Position numbers and translations under genes: made by a program. This document shows positions 1 through 9,483 of a DNA stretch of 64,000 bases, one piece after another. Origin of the DNA: a gamma proteobacterium endosymbiont of Lamellibrachia anaximandri (GTDB lineage: Bacteria; Pseudomonadota; Gammaproteobacteria; Chromatiales; Chromatiaceae); the NCBI GenBank assembly GCA_016756855.1, contig JAESPD010000001.1, positions 62,001-126,000 of the forward strand. Direction: 5' to 3'. Numbering within the stretch: position 1 is the stretch's first letter; every line of letters begins with the position of its first letter. The notes below the pieces were generated by a model. That model was not told the DNA's origin. It worked only from the letters and a program-made list of their open reading frames with translations, and searched no databases.

Positions 1-622
1 TCTGGGCACGGTCTTTCAGGCCAAGCAAGGCGCGACCATGACCCATTTCAAGGCGTCCGCTCTCGATCAGGATTTTGACATCCTCGTTCAACTCCAACAG
101 ACGTAACAGGTTGGTGACCGTCGTACGGGATTTACCCACCGCCTTGGCCACAGCCTGGTGGGTCAGTTCAAATTCAAGCAGTAACCGGCTGAGGGCGTTG
201 GCCTCTTCCAACGGATTGAGGTCATCCCGCTGGATATTCTCGATCAACCCCATGGCCATGGCGGCCTGTTCGGTGACCTCTTTGATGACCACCGGGATGG
301 TATCGAGGCCAGCCTGCTGCGCCGCCCGCCAGCGCCGTTCACCAGCGATCAGTTCATAGCGGTTGTTTTCGATCTCCCGTACCACTACCGGCTGGATGAC
401 ACCCTGAGCGGCGATGGAGTCAGCCAGTTCCCGCAGGCTGTCCGGATCGAACTCTCGTCTGGGTTGGTAGCGACCTCGCTGGATCAGATCAACAGGCAGG
501 TGTGCAAGATTGCTTCCCGTCCCTTCTTTACCCGCGGTTTCATCCGCTGCTGCACTCTCGTTGTTGATACCGCCGAGTAGTGCATCCAATCCTCTTCCGA
601 GGCCCCGTTTCTTCGCCGCCAT
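1..622 (-). CDS. parB: ParB, chromosome-partitioning protein (3' end outside window)
   Basis: CTP-dependent DNA clamp that loads at parS sites and organises and segregates the origin region with ParA. About 207 N-terminal residues are visible; the gene runs off the left edge. They begin with the typical MAAKKRGLGRGLDALLG and include the CTP-binding motif GERRWRAA (about residues 94-101), the ENIQRDDLNP segment (about 127-136) and the start of the parS-binding helix-turn-helix (about 155-175). I chose the ATG at 622 because it gives the conserved family N-terminus; an in-frame ATG at 637 would add five residues. The gene lies 32 bp downstream of parA and is surely co-transcribed with it. Two parS sites lie about 13 kb away inside recF. 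Identification is secure. Confidence 0.97.
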   Translation of the reverse strand, partial: MAAKKRGLGRGLDALLGGINNESAAADETAGKEGTGSNLAHLPVDLIQRGRYQPRREFDPDSLRELADSIAAQGVIQPVVVREIENNRYELIAGERRWRAAQQAGLDTIPVVIKEVTEQAAMAMGLIENIQRDDLNPLEEANALSRLLLEFELTHQAVAKAVGKSRTTVTNLLRLLELNEDVKILIESGRLEMGHGRALLGLKDRAQ

Positions 623-654
623 CTCTCTGCGTACCATAACTGTTTTATATTAAA

Positions 655-1431
655 TCAGGATGCCCGCTTGCGATTCCTGCGCACCACTTCACTCGCCAGA
701 GCCAGATAGGCCGTCGCACCGCGGGAAGTTCTATCATACAGTAAAACCGGTTTGCCATGACTCGGTGCTTCGGCAACCCGTACATTTCGCGGAATGATGG
801 TGTTGAATACCTTATCCTTGAAATGGGTGATCAACTGGCTGGATACATCAACCGCCAGGTTATTGCGGGGGTCGTGCATGGTACGCAGGATACCTTCGAT
901 CTCCAAACCGCTATTGAGATGGGTTTGAACCTGCTTCACCGTACCCATCAGCGCGGATAGCCCCTCCAGTGCATAGTATTCGGTCTGAATCGGTATCAAT
1001 ACTGCATCCGCAGCTACCAAGGCATTCAATGTCAGCATGTTCAAGGACGGCGGGCAGTCGATGATGATGAAATCATACTCGTCCTTCGTTGTCGCCAGCG
1101 CCAGACTCAAACGTTTTTCCCGCAGGGTGGCGCTCATCAGTCCAACCTCCGCTGCGGTCAGATCCGCATTGGCGGGCAGCACATCAAATCCGGCCTCAGG
1201 GGTTTTCATCACAGCCTCGTGCAGCTGTACGTCCCCCAACAGCACATCGCAACTGGAACGTTCGAGCTGGTGCTTGTCCACCCCACACCCCATACTCGCG
1301 TTGCCCTGTGGATCGAGATCCACCATGAGAACACGCTTCTTCAGCGTTGCCAGGGAAGCGGCCAGGTTGACGGCAGTAGTGGTTTTGCCCACGCCGCCTT
1401 TCTGATTCGCGACGGTAATGATATGTCCCAT
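655..1431 (-). CDS. parA: ParA/Soj chromosome-partitioning ATPase
   Basis: Deviant Walker-type ATPase that drives segregation of ParB-parS complexes over the nucleoid. The 258-residue protein has the deviant Walker A KGGVGKTTTAVNLAASLA near residue 11, switch motifs around VDLDPQGNASMG and the Walker B-like FIIIDCPPSLNMLT. The length is normal for the chromosomal Soj type, without the N-terminal DNA-binding domain of plasmid ParA proteins. The ATG at 1431 places the P-loop 10 residues from the start, as usual. It is first in the parA-parB pair. In many relatives rsmG lies directly upstream in the same direction; here a PEP-CTERM gene on the opposite strand separates them, so parAB must have its own promoter in the roughly 200 bp upstream. 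Confidence 0.97.
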   Translation of the reverse strand: MGHIITVANQKGGVGKTTTAVNLAASLATLKKRVLMVDLDPQGNASMGCGVDKHQLERSSCDVLLGDVQLHEAVMKTPEAGFDVLPANADLTAAEVGLMSATLREKRLSLALATTKDEYDFIIIDCPPSLNMLTLNALVAADAVLIPIQTEYYALEGLSALMGTVKQVQTHLNSGLEIEGILRTMHDPRNNLAVDVSSQLITHFKDKVFNTIIPRNVRVAEAPSHGKPVLLYDRTSRGATAYLALASEVVRRNRKRAS

Positions 1432-1629
1432 GAATTTCAGACCGGGTAGAGACTGGAGCCCGCTATGATAACGGGCAGGAGGCCGATGCGATACCTGCTC
1501 TGTTGATGAAGATCAGAATTTCATTGCTTTATGCCAGCAACTGAAAAGGAAACAAGATCCTGAATAATTAAACTACGCCCTGAAGTGACCGACAACCTCC
1601 TTAATACAGATCGAATTTGAGGCATCGGC

Positions 1630-2280
1630 GTGACTTCAATGGGTAAATGGGCGTTTATCTTGCTGCTATTGGTAGCTGCCAGCACCACACAAGCCAGCAT
1701 TATCTCATTTGACGACTGGGACACCTTTTCCAGCAGGCTGGGTAGTGTCACCACCATAGATTTTGAGGAAAATGAACTGCGGCGCTGGCGTTCATACCGT
1801 GACCAGGCCCATTTTGCCGATGTTGCTTTCCAGGGCAGCGGTGATCTCTATACCGTGGATCCCGACTACTACCGCAGATTCTACGACTGGGACTCCGGTG
1901 ATGTGCTCTCTGACCAACACGCTGAGGGCCGCATCACCGCTTATCTGCCTCAGTCCATCTATGCCATAGGTGTGGACTTGATGACCTTCCGGCCATTTGC
2001 CTCTGACGTTCGGGTCATTTTGTCCTCCGGGGATATCTTTGATATTGCAACCGCAAACCCAGGCAATAGAACTTTTGCCGGGTTTATCTCGGATGAAGCT
2101 ATCAGCACCATCTCCTTCGAATCTCTTTCCGGCCGTTTTCTGAATATCGATAACTTCACTTACTCCACCCAAGTACCGGAACCCCGAACCTATCTGCTGT
2201 TCGGATCGGCAATGCTGGTACTCGTCTTTTTTCGGCGCCGCTGGAAGCAGTTGAGTGGAGACAACTACACTGACAAGTAG
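1630..2280 (+). CDS. PEP-CTERM sorting-domain protein
   Basis: Probably exported protein of 216 residues with a signal peptide (charged start, then hydrophobic residues about 7-20, cleavage after TTQAS). The C-terminus is a classical PEP-CTERM tag: QVPEPRTYLLFGSAML, a hydrophobic helix, then the basic cluster FRRRWK. Such tags are recognised by exosortases (XrtA/EpsH family), so the protein is likely processed in the inner membrane and exported with exopolysaccharide. The middle part is acidic and aromatic-rich, with no domain I recognise. An ATG at 1639 (MGKWAF) is an alternative start. It sits alone on the + strand between rsmG and parA, which normally adjoin. Unlike the pair near 50 kb, I see no sigma-54 promoter or TGTCGG element upstream. 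Its stop codon lies in a palindromic repeat. Confidence 0.8.
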   Translation: MTSMGKWAFILLLLVAASTTQASIISFDDWDTFSSRLGSVTTIDFEENELRRWRSYRDQAHFADVAFQGSGDLYTVDPDYYRRFYDWDSGDVLSDQHAEGRITAYLPQSIYAIGVDLMTFRPFASDVRVILSSGDIFDIATANPGNRTFAGFISDEAISTISFESLSGRFLNIDNFTYSTQVPEPRTYLLFGSAMLVLVFFRRRWKQLSGDNYTDK

Positions 2281-2343
2281 GAACGGCGCCCCTGCCGCGA
2301 TTTGCCAATCTACGGAGTCATCGCGGCGGTGCGCCGCTCCTAC
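2277..2343. repeat. GTAGG-type palindromic repeat / convergent terminator-like hairpin
   Basis: Imperfect inverted repeat with arms 2277-2301 and 2320-2343. The left arm starts GTAGGAACGGCG and the right arm ends CGCCGCTCCTAC, with an 18-base loop. The TAG in the first bases is the stop codon of the preceding PEP-CTERM gene. It lies between convergent genes, so it may also end transcription, although there is no clear T-run. Confidence 0.7.
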
Positions 2344-2387
2344 TAACTCTTTGCAGCAAGATGCTGGAAAGTTAAACCTATAAGAGA

Positions 2388-3023
2388 TTATTCAACGATA
2401 ATCAGGTGACGTTCAGCATCGGTGAATGGTACCTGTAGCCTGACCACTTCGCTTTTCATCCCTGCTCGAAGTCCGGAAATCTCATCTTCCGGCACCATTC
2501 CTTTCATCGCCAGCAACCGGCAACCGGGAGCGCGCAGATGGCGGGTCAGTTCAACCATCCGGGGCAGGGCAGTAAAGGCCCTGGAGATCAAGGTGTCGAA
2601 AGGTTGATTCGGCTGGTAGGTTTCAACCCTGGCATGCACGGGTATAACATTCACTATTCCCAATTCAAGCACCACCTGACGGACAAAACGGATTTTTTTG
2701 TTGTTGCTGTCGAGTAATACGAAATGGGTATCTGGCCGTAACAACGCCAAAGGGATACCGGGAAGACCCGGACCCGTTCCCATATCTAAAATTTCTTCAC
2801 CATGAAGATAGGGCAGCACCGAAAGGCTGTCGAGCAGGTGTCGATCCACCATCTCCAACGGATCGCGTACAGCGGTGAGATTGTAAGCCTTGTTCCACTT
2901 TATCAGCAGGGCATGAAAGCGGAGTAAGTGCTTACGTACATCTACCGGGATCGACAGTGACATTCTGTCGAGGCCCAAATCAAGCCGTTCTCCCCATCGA
3001 GACTCCACTAAGATCTTCGTCAC
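2388..3023 (-). CDS. rsmG: 16S rRNA (guanine527-N7)-methyltransferase RsmG
   Basis: S-adenosylmethionine-dependent methyltransferase that makes m7G527 in 16S rRNA (formerly GidB). The 211-residue length is normal. The N-terminal helical part ([22 protein letters not shown]) and the SAM-binding motif [23 protein letters not shown] (split here by position, about residues 76-98) are diagnostic; RAFTALPRM follows. The start codon overlaps the stop of mnmG by four bases (ATGA, 3020-3023), so translation is probably coupled in the mnmG-rsmG operon. Confidence 0.97.
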   Translation of the reverse strand: MTKILVESRWGERLDLGLDRMSLSIPVDVRKHLLRFHALLIKWNKAYNLTAVRDPLEMVDRHLLDSLSVLPYLHGEEILDMGTGPGLPGIPLALLRPDTHFVLLDSNNKKIRFVRQVVLELGIVNVIPVHARVETYQPNQPFDTLISRAFTALPRMVELTRHLRAPGCRLLAMKGMVPEDEISGLRAGMKSEVVRLQVPFTDAERHLIIVE

Positions 3024-4897
3024 TTTGCCGAGACCTGTTTCAGATGGATCATCAGCATCGATATGGCCGCAGGGGTGACCCCGGGGATGCGCCCCGCCTG
3101 ACCCAGGGTTTCTGGCCGGTGACGTAGGAACTTCTCCCTTATCTCCGCAGAGAGTCCCCGGACTTTCTCAAAATCAAAATCGTCGGGCAGAGACATGGAT
3201 TCATTTGCCCGTTGCCGTTCAATCTCATCCCGTTGCCGATCGATATAACCGGCATATTTGGCCTGAACTTCGATCTGCTCGGCCACCTGCCGATCCAACT
3301 CACCCGGTCCGATACCAGGCAGACACATCAACCCGGCATAGGTCACTTCGGGTCGCACCAACAGATCCAGTGCCCGCACTTCCCTTGTCAGAGGGGCACC
3401 CACCACCCGAGTTGCCTCATCCTCCGAAAGATCCCTCGGCCGTACCCAAGTATCCCGCAACCGTTGCTGCTCCCGTGCAATCATCTCGCGCTTGTGATCA
3501 AAAGCAGCCCAGCGTTTTTCACACACCAGACCGAGTTCGCGTCCTGCTTCAGTTAGCCGCAGGTCGGCATTATCTTCCCGCAGCAATAACCGGTACTCCG
3601 CCCGGCTGGTGAACATACGGTAGGGTTCAGAAGTGCCTTGGGTAACCAGATCATCAACCATCACGCCAAGATAGGCTACATCCCGCCGGGGAGACCAAGC
3701 CTCCTGTTCCCGGCTGAATAACACTGCATTCAAGCCTGCCAGTAGACCCTGAGCCGCTGCCTCTTCATAGCCTGTGGTGCCATTGATCTGTCCGGCAAAA
3801 AAGAGCCCCGCAATATGCTGGGTCTGCAACGAAAACTTGAGGCCACGGGGATCGAAAAAGTCATACTCGATGGCATAACCCGGACGGATGATGTGGGCCT
3901 GCGCAAACCCCTTCATAGAGCGCACCAGTTCATACTGCACATCAAAGGGCAGGCCGGTGGAGATGCCGTTGGGATAGACCTCGTTGGTATCCAGGCCCTC
4001 TGGTTCTATGAAGATCTGATGGGAGTTCTTATCGGCAAAGCGGACTATCTTGTCTTCGATGGAGGGACAGTATCTCGGTCCAACCCCCTCGATCACACCC
4101 GTATACATTGGCGAGCGGGACATGCCGCCACGGATGATGTCATGGGTCTGTTCGTTGGTGTGGGTGATGTAACAACTGATCTGTCGCGGGTGTTCCTCCC
4201 GCTGACCCAGAAAGGAGAAAACCGGTGTCGGCTCATCCCCAGGCTGTGCCTGCAGCACAGAATAATCTATGCTGCGACCGTCTATGCGTGGTGGGGTACC
4301 GGTTTTGAGGCGTTCCACCTTAAACGGCAACTCCCGAAGGCGGCGGGAGAGGGCATTGGCCGGAGGGTCACCGGCGCGTCCCCCCTCATAGTTGGACAAT
4401 CCGATATGGATGCGGCCACCAAGGAAGGTACCCACCGTCAACACCACTGTGCGGGCACTGAACTTCAACCCCATCTGTGTCGTGACGCCGGTGACCCTAT
4501 CCCCCTCAACCACCAGGTCGTCCACCGCCTGTTGGAAGAGATCGAGATTCGGTTGATTCTCCAGAGCAAATCTCACCGCAGCCTTATAACGCACCCGATC
4601 CGCCTGCGCCCTGGTGGCTCGCACTGCAGGCCCTTTGCGTGAGTTGAGAATGCGAAACTGGATACCACCGAGATCCGCTGCATGGGCCATGATGCCGCCC
4701 AGTGCGTCCACCTCTTTCACCAGATGGCCCTTACCAATACCCCCGATGGCCGGGTTACAGCTCATCTGTCCAAGGGTCTCGATGTTGTGGGTCAGCAGCA
4801 GGGTTCGTGCACCCATACGCGCAGCAGCCAGCGCAGCCTCGGTGCCGGCATGGCCGCCCCCCACTACAATCACATCATAGGTGTCGGTGTAAAACAT
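3020..4897 (-). CDS. mnmG: tRNA uridine-5-carboxymethylaminomethyl modification enzyme MnmG (GidA)
   Basis: FAD-dependent subunit that, with MnmE, installs the cmnm5 group at wobble U34 of several tRNAs. The 625 residues begin with an FAD dinucleotide fold ([21 protein letters not shown]), followed by the family signatures [20 protein letters not shown] and the Cys-containing [15 protein letters not shown]. The C-terminal helical domain that binds MnmE is present (ending near [12 protein letters not shown]). Its partner mnmE lies about 1.3 kb upstream on the same strand, separated by three insert elements. It overlaps rsmG by four bases. Confidence 0.98.
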   Translation of the reverse strand: MFYTDTYDVIVVGGGHAGTEAALAAARMGARTLLLTHNIETLGQMSCNPAIGGIGKGHLVKEVDALGGIMAHAADLGGIQFRILNSRKGPAVRATRAQADRVRYKAAVRFALENQPNLDLFQQAVDDLVVEGDRVTGVTTQMGLKFSARTVVLTVGTFLGGRIHIGLSNYEGGRAGDPPANALSRRLRELPFKVERLKTGTPPRIDGRSIDYSVLQAQPGDEPTPVFSFLGQREEHPRQISCYITHTNEQTHDIIRGGMSRSPMYTGVIEGVGPRYCPSIEDKIVRFADKNSHQIFIEPEGLDTNEVYPNGISTGLPFDVQYELVRSMKGFAQAHIIRPGYAIEYDFFDPRGLKFSLQTQHIAGLFFAGQINGTTGYEEAAAQGLLAGLNAVLFSREQEAWSPRRDVAYLGVMVDDLVTQGTSEPYRMFTSRAEYRLLLREDNADLRLTEAGRELGLVCEKRWAAFDHKREMIAREQQRLRDTWVRPRDLSEDEATRVVGAPLTREVRALDLLVRPEVTYAGLMCLPGIGPGELDRQVAEQIEVQAKYAGYIDRQRDEIERQRANESMSLPDDFDFEKVRGLSAEIREKFLRHRPETLGQAGRIPGVTPAAISMLMIHLKQVSAK

Positions 4898-4915
4898 TAA
4901 ACTCCGATGACTCTG

Positions 4916-5308
4916 TTATTTCAGTTCAATTGAAAAAGCCGGGGAATCCATCATGTGTCTTTTCACCGCACAGAGTTCCATCGCCCGGAGAATTCCCTTT
5001 TGATATTTTTCGGGGAAATCCGCCGGCAGTGTGAGTCTCAAAACAATATGGGAGAAGAGTTTCTTCTTCTCATCCCGTTCACAATCCATGTGCAGCGCCA
5101 TGCCGTCAGTTGAGAGTTCCCGTACTTCACAAAAATTCCAGGCGAAGATACCTGCACATGTGGCGATGGAGGCAAGAAACAGATCGAAGGGTTCAGGCGC
5201 CGACGCACCACCCCCATATTTCTCTGATTGATCTGTGTGGATGACAAAATTCCCAGCCTTTGCATCGATTCGCTTTCCTCCGGGAAAGCTGACCTCTATC
5301 GTATCCAT
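4916..5308 (-). CDS. OsmC/Ohr-family protein
   Basis: Protein of 130 residues of the OsmC-like fold, a family of thiol peroxidases acting on organic hydroperoxides. It has the typical central block SAPEPFDLFLASIATCAGIFAWNFC with the first reactive cysteine, and a second cysteine in AMELCAVKRHMMDSP. The frame stays open further upstream, but the ATG at 5308 is preceded by GGAG at the right distance and starts the family-like MDTIEVSFPGGKRI. The upstream extension belongs to a decayed spermidine-synthase gene. It is probably transcribed with the upstream methyltransferase. Physiological substrate is unknown; some members are encoded next to sulfur or redox genes. Confidence 0.85.
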   Translation of the reverse strand: MDTIEVSFPGGKRIDAKAGNFVIHTDQSEKYGGGASAPEPFDLFLASIATCAGIFAWNFCEVRELSTDGMALHMDCERDEKKKLFSHIVLRLTLPADFPEKYQKGILRAMELCAVKRHMMDSPAFSIELK

Positions 5309-5580
5309 TGATATCTCCAATTCATCTGAATTAATCTTAAAATAGACCACTGCCTCACCCTGAACTGCGGGAAATCTGTGGTTGAAATAGCGGGCCAATG
5401 CACCACCACCAAGCAGCAATATCCGTTTGGTACAGGCACAAAAAGCATCGGTGCCAACATTGCGTGGTAAACCGGTGAGATCAATTGATCGGGATGATCA
5501 AGATCGATAACTGACTGCTCAGCACCATAACCGATTGCGGCGTTTTCATTCAATGGAAAGTGCGGTGGCTCAAGCGGTAT
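5309..5580 (-). pseudogene. Frameshifted relic of a spermidine synthase-like methyltransferase fold
   Basis: Two reading frames on the minus strand join into one recognisable piece. The first gives ...IDLDHPDQLISPVYHAML, then APMLFVPVP. After a shift at the codons around AAACGG the second frame gives KRILLLGGGALARYFNHRFP and then AVQGEAV. This is the pattern of the region entering the nucleotide-binding glycine motif of spermidine synthase-like proteins (L..P.RVLLLGLGGGSLARFL..FP). Start and C-terminal two thirds are missing: the relic runs from the stop codon of the methyltransferase into the ribosome binding site of the OsmC gene. I read it as a truncated, frameshifted remnant. Confidence 0.65.
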
Positions 5581-6195
5581 CTATACCTGCCTGCGAAAAC
5601 AGTAGTAGCCAAAATCCTGATGCTTCTCTGCCGGGGTAATATGTCTTTCATTACGCTGTTCTATCAGCACAAATTCACTTCCCATTGCCTTCTTTAGTTT
5701 TTCGGCATCGTACTGCACGATATCCAGACCACTGCATTGTGTCGGTCCGCCAATGGCAAACGCAGCGATGATCACAGCTCCATCCACTTTCAAGGAACGT
5801 CGCATGACGCCCAGATATTTCTCGCACATTTTTGCATCGGTGAGAAAGTGGAATACCGCCCGATCATGCCAAATATCGTACTGTTTCGGCGACTCAAATT
5901 CGGTGATATCAGACTCTATCCAGTTTACCAAAGTTGCCCTGTCACCAAGACGCACTTTGGCATACTCCATGCCCGTGGACGAGATATCCAGTACCGTGAG
6001 ATTGTTCAGCCCTTCCTGCAGCAGTCTGTCCACCAGTACCGAAGCGCCACCACCTACATCGATGATAGCCGGTTGACCCTCAAACCCACTCTTTTCCATC
6101 ATCTCAAAGGAGATGCTCGAGGCTTTTTGATACCAGCTGACTTCAAATGGTGACTTTTCTCTATAGACCTTTTCCCAATGCGCCTTGCTGCTCAT
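5581..6195 (-). CDS. Class I SAM-dependent methyltransferase
   Basis: Protein of 204 residues with a Rossmann-type methyltransferase core. Motif I is IIDVGGGASVLVDRLL (about residues 45-60), the acidic residue of motif II is in LTVLDISSTGMEYAK, and the post-motif WHDRAVFHFLTD is typical of small thiopurine/tellurite-methyltransferase-like proteins. The N-terminus HWEKVYREKSPFEVSWYQ is shared by this subgroup. Substrate cannot be told. It lies 36 bp after mnmE on the same strand, in a place where mnmG usually follows, so it is an accessory insertion in the operon. Confidence 0.85.
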   Translation of the reverse strand: MSSKAHWEKVYREKSPFEVSWYQKASSISFEMMEKSGFEGQPAIIDVGGGASVLVDRLLQEGLNNLTVLDISSTGMEYAKVRLGDRATLVNWIESDITEFESPKQYDIWHDRAVFHFLTDAKMCEKYLGVMRRSLKVDGAVIIAAFAIGGPTQCSGLDIVQYDAEKLKKAMGSEFVLIEQRNERHITPAEKHQDFGYYCFRRQV

Positions 6196-6231
6196 ACCGC
6201 TTCTCTCAGTAATTCTGCTAAAAAAACCCTT

Positions 6232-7578
6232 TTACTTGCCGATACAAAAGGTGGAAAAGATACGACCCAGCAGGTCGTCAGCAGTGAATTCTCCGGTTAT
6301 CTCGTTGAGAGATTGCTGGGCGAGACGGAGATCTTCCGCCAACAGCTCACCAGCCGCAGTCTCTTCCAGCATCCGCATTCCCTGGTGAAGAAGAGTCATG
6401 GCGTTTGCCAGCGCATTCAAGTGACGACGACGGGCAACAAATTCACCTTCCACACTGCCAGTGTAGCCCATGGCCTCTTTCAGATGATCCTTCAGCAGCT
6501 CAATCCCCAGCGAGGATTTGGCGGCGATGGAAATCTCAGTCAATCCCTCATCGTCCACCAGGGCAGGGGGGGTACCACTCAGGTCGATCTTGTTTCTGAT
6601 CAGAGTCAGAGGAACACGGTCAGGCAGGCTGTCCCGATCCAGCGCAAGGTGATTGGGGTCATCCCCGTCATCGAAGACCCAAAGGATGCGATCTGCCAGG
6701 CCGATCTCATTTCTCGCCCGCAGTATCCCTTCCTGTTCAACCGGATCGCTACTCTCGCGCATGCCTGCCGTATCGATGATGTGGATCGGCATTCCATCGA
6801 TCTGTATCTGCTCCCGCAACAGGTCTCTTGTCGTGCCTGGGATCTCTGTCACTATCGCGGAATCCCTTTCTGCCAGCGCATTGAGCAGACTCGACTTACC
6901 TGCATTGGGACGACCGGCAATGACCAGTGTCATGCCATCACGCATCAGCCGTCCTGTATGGGCGCTTTTCTGTACAGCTGCGAGTTCATCAATGATTGCC
7001 TGTAAGTTAGTACTCACTTTTCCATCAGAAAGGAAGTCTATCTCCTCTTCAGGAAAGTCGATGGCAGACTCAACATAGAGCCTCAGGTTGATAAGTCCTT
7101 CAACCAGCTTGTGGATTCGCTCAGAGAAAACACCCTGCAGGGTACGGCTGGCAAGACGGGCCGCAGATGTGGTCTCTGCATCTATCAGATCGGCAATCGC
7201 CTCAGCCTGAGCGAGATCGAGTTTTCCGTTGAGGAAGGCGCGTTCACTGAATTCCCCTGGACGGGCGGCACGAACGCCGATCCCCAGCACCCGCTGCAGC
7301 ATGAGATCGAGAATTAGCGGGCCACCATGCCCCTGAAGTTCGAGAACATCCTCTCCGGTGAAGGAGTTGGGGGCAGGGAAATAGAGACAGATGCCTTCGT
7401 CAATGGTCGATCCATCAGCATCGGAAAAACGGCTGAATTGTGCATGCCTGGGGTTCGGCAGATTACCTGTCACCGCTGTGGCCACATCGGCACAACGCGG
7501 ACCCGAAACCCGAATGATGCCGACCCCGCCACGGCCAGGCGGGGTGGCAACAGCAGCGATTGTATCTCGCGGCTGCAC
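6232..7578 (-). CDS. mnmE: tRNA modification GTPase MnmE (TrmE)
   Basis: Potassium-dependent GTPase that works with MnmG in U34 modification. The 448 residues begin [26 protein letters not shown] (tetrahydrofolate-binding domain). The embedded G domain has [14 protein letters not shown] (G1), IPGTTRD (G2), DTAGMRES (G3) and NKIDL (G4). It ends with the invariant FCIGK, whose cysteine is needed for modification. It follows yidC with a 20-bp gap, the usual order rnpA-yidD-yidC-mnmE. Confidence 0.98.
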   Translation of the reverse strand: MQPRDTIAAVATPPGRGGVGIIRVSGPRCADVATAVTGNLPNPRHAQFSRFSDADGSTIDEGICLYFPAPNSFTGEDVLELQGHGGPLILDLMLQRVLGIGVRAARPGEFSERAFLNGKLDLAQAEAIADLIDAETTSAARLASRTLQGVFSERIHKLVEGLINLRLYVESAIDFPEEEIDFLSDGKVSTNLQAIIDELAAVQKSAHTGRLMRDGMTLVIAGRPNAGKSSLLNALAERDSAIVTEIPGTTRDLLREQIQIDGMPIHIIDTAGMRESSDPVEQEGILRARNEIGLADRILWVFDDGDDPNHLALDRDSLPDRVPLTLIRNKIDLSGTPPALVDDEGLTEISIAAKSSLGIELLKDHLKEAMGYTGSVEGEFVARRRHLNALANAMTLLHQGMRMLEETAAGELLAEDLRLAQQSLNEITGEFTADDLLGRIFSTFCIGK

Positions 7579-7598
7579 TTTTGATTAACCGTGGCTAA

Positions 7599-9254
7599 CT
7601 ATCCCGCCTGCTCTATTTTGCGGGTAATGTAGTACTGCTGAGCAATAGAGATCAGATTGTTCACAACCCAGTAGAGCACCAGACCCGACGGGAAGAAGGC
7701 GAAGAAAATGGTAAAGACGAAGGGCAGACTCATCATGATCTTAGCCTGCATTGGATCCGGTGGTGCCGGATTGAGCTTCTGCTGTACGAACATGGAGACG
7801 CCCATGATCAGCGGCAACACGAAGTAGGGATCTTTCGCCGATAGGTTATCGATCCATAGAATAAAGGGTGCCTGGCGCATCTCAACGCTTTCCAACAACA
7901 CCCAATAGAGGGCGATGAAAACAGGAATTTGCACCAGAATCGGCAGGCAACCACCCAAGGGGTTGACCTTCTCCTTCTTATACATCTCCATCATCGCCTG
8001 ATTCAGGCGCTGTTTGTCATCGCCGAAACGATCCTTCATGGCCTGAAGCCTCGGCGTCAGCTTGCGCATATTGGCCATCGACTTATAGCTGGTTTCCGAC
8101 AGTTTATAGAAAAGCGCTTTGATAATGATGGTCAGAAGGATAATTGACCAGCCCCAATTGCCTACCCAACTATGGATCTTTTTTAGCAACCAGAAGATCG
8201 GCTGTGCAATCACAGTCAGCCAGCCATAATCGACTGTCAGCTCCAATCCAGGGGCAACCTTCACCAGCTCGTCCTGCAGCTTCGGGCCAACGAAGAGCTG
8301 TTTACTGAAACTGTGACTGTTGCCAGGAGCAACCGTCACGGATGGAGAGTAACTCCCAATAAGATATTTCGGACCCGGCAGGCTGTTAGTGTAGTAGTGC
8401 TCCATCTGCGTTTTTGGTGGGATCCAAGCCCCCAGGAAATAGTGCTGGATCATGGCCAGCCAACCATCGGTGGAATCGACATTAAGCCCTTTCTCAGCCA
8501 TCTCGTCGAAATCGACTTTTTCGTATTTCGCTTCAGGATTGTAGTAGACGCCACCTGTATAGGTGTAGGTGGTCAGTCGTGACTGATTGGTCGGTTCCGT
8601 ACGCTGCAGTTGCGCATAATCTCTTGCCGCCCAAGGCTCCGTTGTCTGGTTATCAACCTCATGGATAACGTCTATCAGATAGCTGCCCCGGCTGAAGATA
8701 AAGTGTTTGGTAACCTTGAGGCCATCACTGTCTGTCCAGCTCATGGCCACATCGATTGTGTCCTGCCCCTCTGCCAAACGGTACTCACTCTGTTCGATCT
8801 GATATTCGGCCTCGTGTGTCGGGGCCTTGCCTTCTTCGCTTCCGATCATGCCGGACTGGGCGATGAACAGGTTCGGCATCGTCGGTGACAAGAGTTGGAA
8901 CTTTAACTCCGGTGTCTCCGGTGATACCTGATAATCGAGCAGCCGTACGCGCTGCAGCGTTCCACCCAGCGTGGAGATCTCTACTTTCAACAGATCAGTT
9001 TCGACCCTGACTATCTTTCCACCCGCGGCTGTTACGCCAACTGTCGCGGGTACAGCCTGATCTCCACTAGCTGTGACCCCTGGTGCAACCGAGGCAGTTG
9101 GCACACCGGCCGATTCAGTTGCGGCAGGCACGACTTCCGCCGTCTGTTGCGGCGCTACGGCTTGTGGTGATCCATAATCGGTCATCCATGCCTGATAAAG
9201 CAGCAGACAGATGAAGGCAAAGGCAAACAGGAGAATCAGTCTAATATTATCCAT
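7599..9254 (-). CDS. yidC: Membrane protein insertase YidC
   Basis: Inner-membrane insertase acting alone or with SecYEG. The 551 residues from the ATG at 9254 start MDNIRLILLFAFAFICLLLYQAW (first membrane helix). A Gram-negative type periplasmic domain (about 60-340) follows, then the conserved five-helix core with the hydrophilic-groove region (about 345-545, GWSIILLTIIIKALFYKLSE; NPLGGCLPILVQIPVFIALY). An upstream in-frame start at 9326 is unlikely because it overlaps yidD by 80 bases and precedes the conserved N-terminal helix. It overlaps yidD by 8 bases. Confidence 0.97.
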   Translation of the reverse strand: MDNIRLILLFAFAFICLLLYQAWMTDYGSPQAVAPQQTAEVVPAATESAGVPTASVAPGVTASGDQAVPATVGVTAAGGKIVRVETDLLKVEISTLGGTLQRVRLLDYQVSPETPELKFQLLSPTMPNLFIAQSGMIGSEEGKAPTHEAEYQIEQSEYRLAEGQDTIDVAMSWTDSDGLKVTKHFIFSRGSYLIDVIHEVDNQTTEPWAARDYAQLQRTEPTNQSRLTTYTYTGGVYYNPEAKYEKVDFDEMAEKGLNVDSTDGWLAMIQHYFLGAWIPPKTQMEHYYTNSLPGPKYLIGSYSPSVTVAPGNSHSFSKQLFVGPKLQDELVKVAPGLELTVDYGWLTVIAQPIFWLLKKIHSWVGNWGWSIILLTIIIKALFYKLSETSYKSMANMRKLTPRLQAMKDRFGDDKQRLNQAMMEMYKKEKVNPLGGCLPILVQIPVFIALYWVLLESVEMRQAPFILWIDNLSAKDPYFVLPLIMGVSMFVQQKLNPAPPDPMQAKIMMSLPFVFTIFFAFFPSGLVLYWVVNNLISIAQQYYITRKIEQAG

Positions 9255-9483
9255 GGGACTTCTTTTCAGTGGGTTCTGGAACCGGATCGATTCCACCTTC
9301 GTGCCAAGGGTGGCAGTGAGAGACACGACGCATAGAAAGCATCAGGCCGCGAAAAAATCCATGTTTTTCGAGGGCTTCAACCGCGTAGGCTGAGCAGGTT
9401 GGGTAGAAACGGCAGTGATTTCCCAGGAAAGGGCTGATAATAAGCTGGTAAGCCCGAACTAGGAAGATCAAGATATGGCGCAT
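9247..9483 (-). CDS. yidD: Membrane protein insertion efficiency factor YidD
   Basis: Small membrane-associated protein that helps YidC-dependent insertion. The sequence MRHILIFLVRAYQLIISPFL then GNHCRFYPTCSAYAVEALEKHG with conserved CRFYPTCS is diagnostic; 78 residues from the ATG at 9483. An in-frame ATG at 9504 would add MEEAGRK and overlap rnpA more deeply; a GGAAGAGG stretch about 12 bases upstream favours 9483. It overlaps rnpA by 16 bases and yidC by 8, so translation is probably coupled. Confidence 0.95.
   Translation of the reverse strand: MRHILIFLVRAYQLIISPFLGNHCRFYPTCSAYAVEALEKHGFFRGLMLSMRRVSHCHPWHEGGIDPVPEPTEKKSHG

Noticed and set aside
3815-4642. Long open frame on the + strand opposite mnmG
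   Set aside because: Lies wholly inside a certain gene on the other strand, with no recognisable protein; a product of codon bias.
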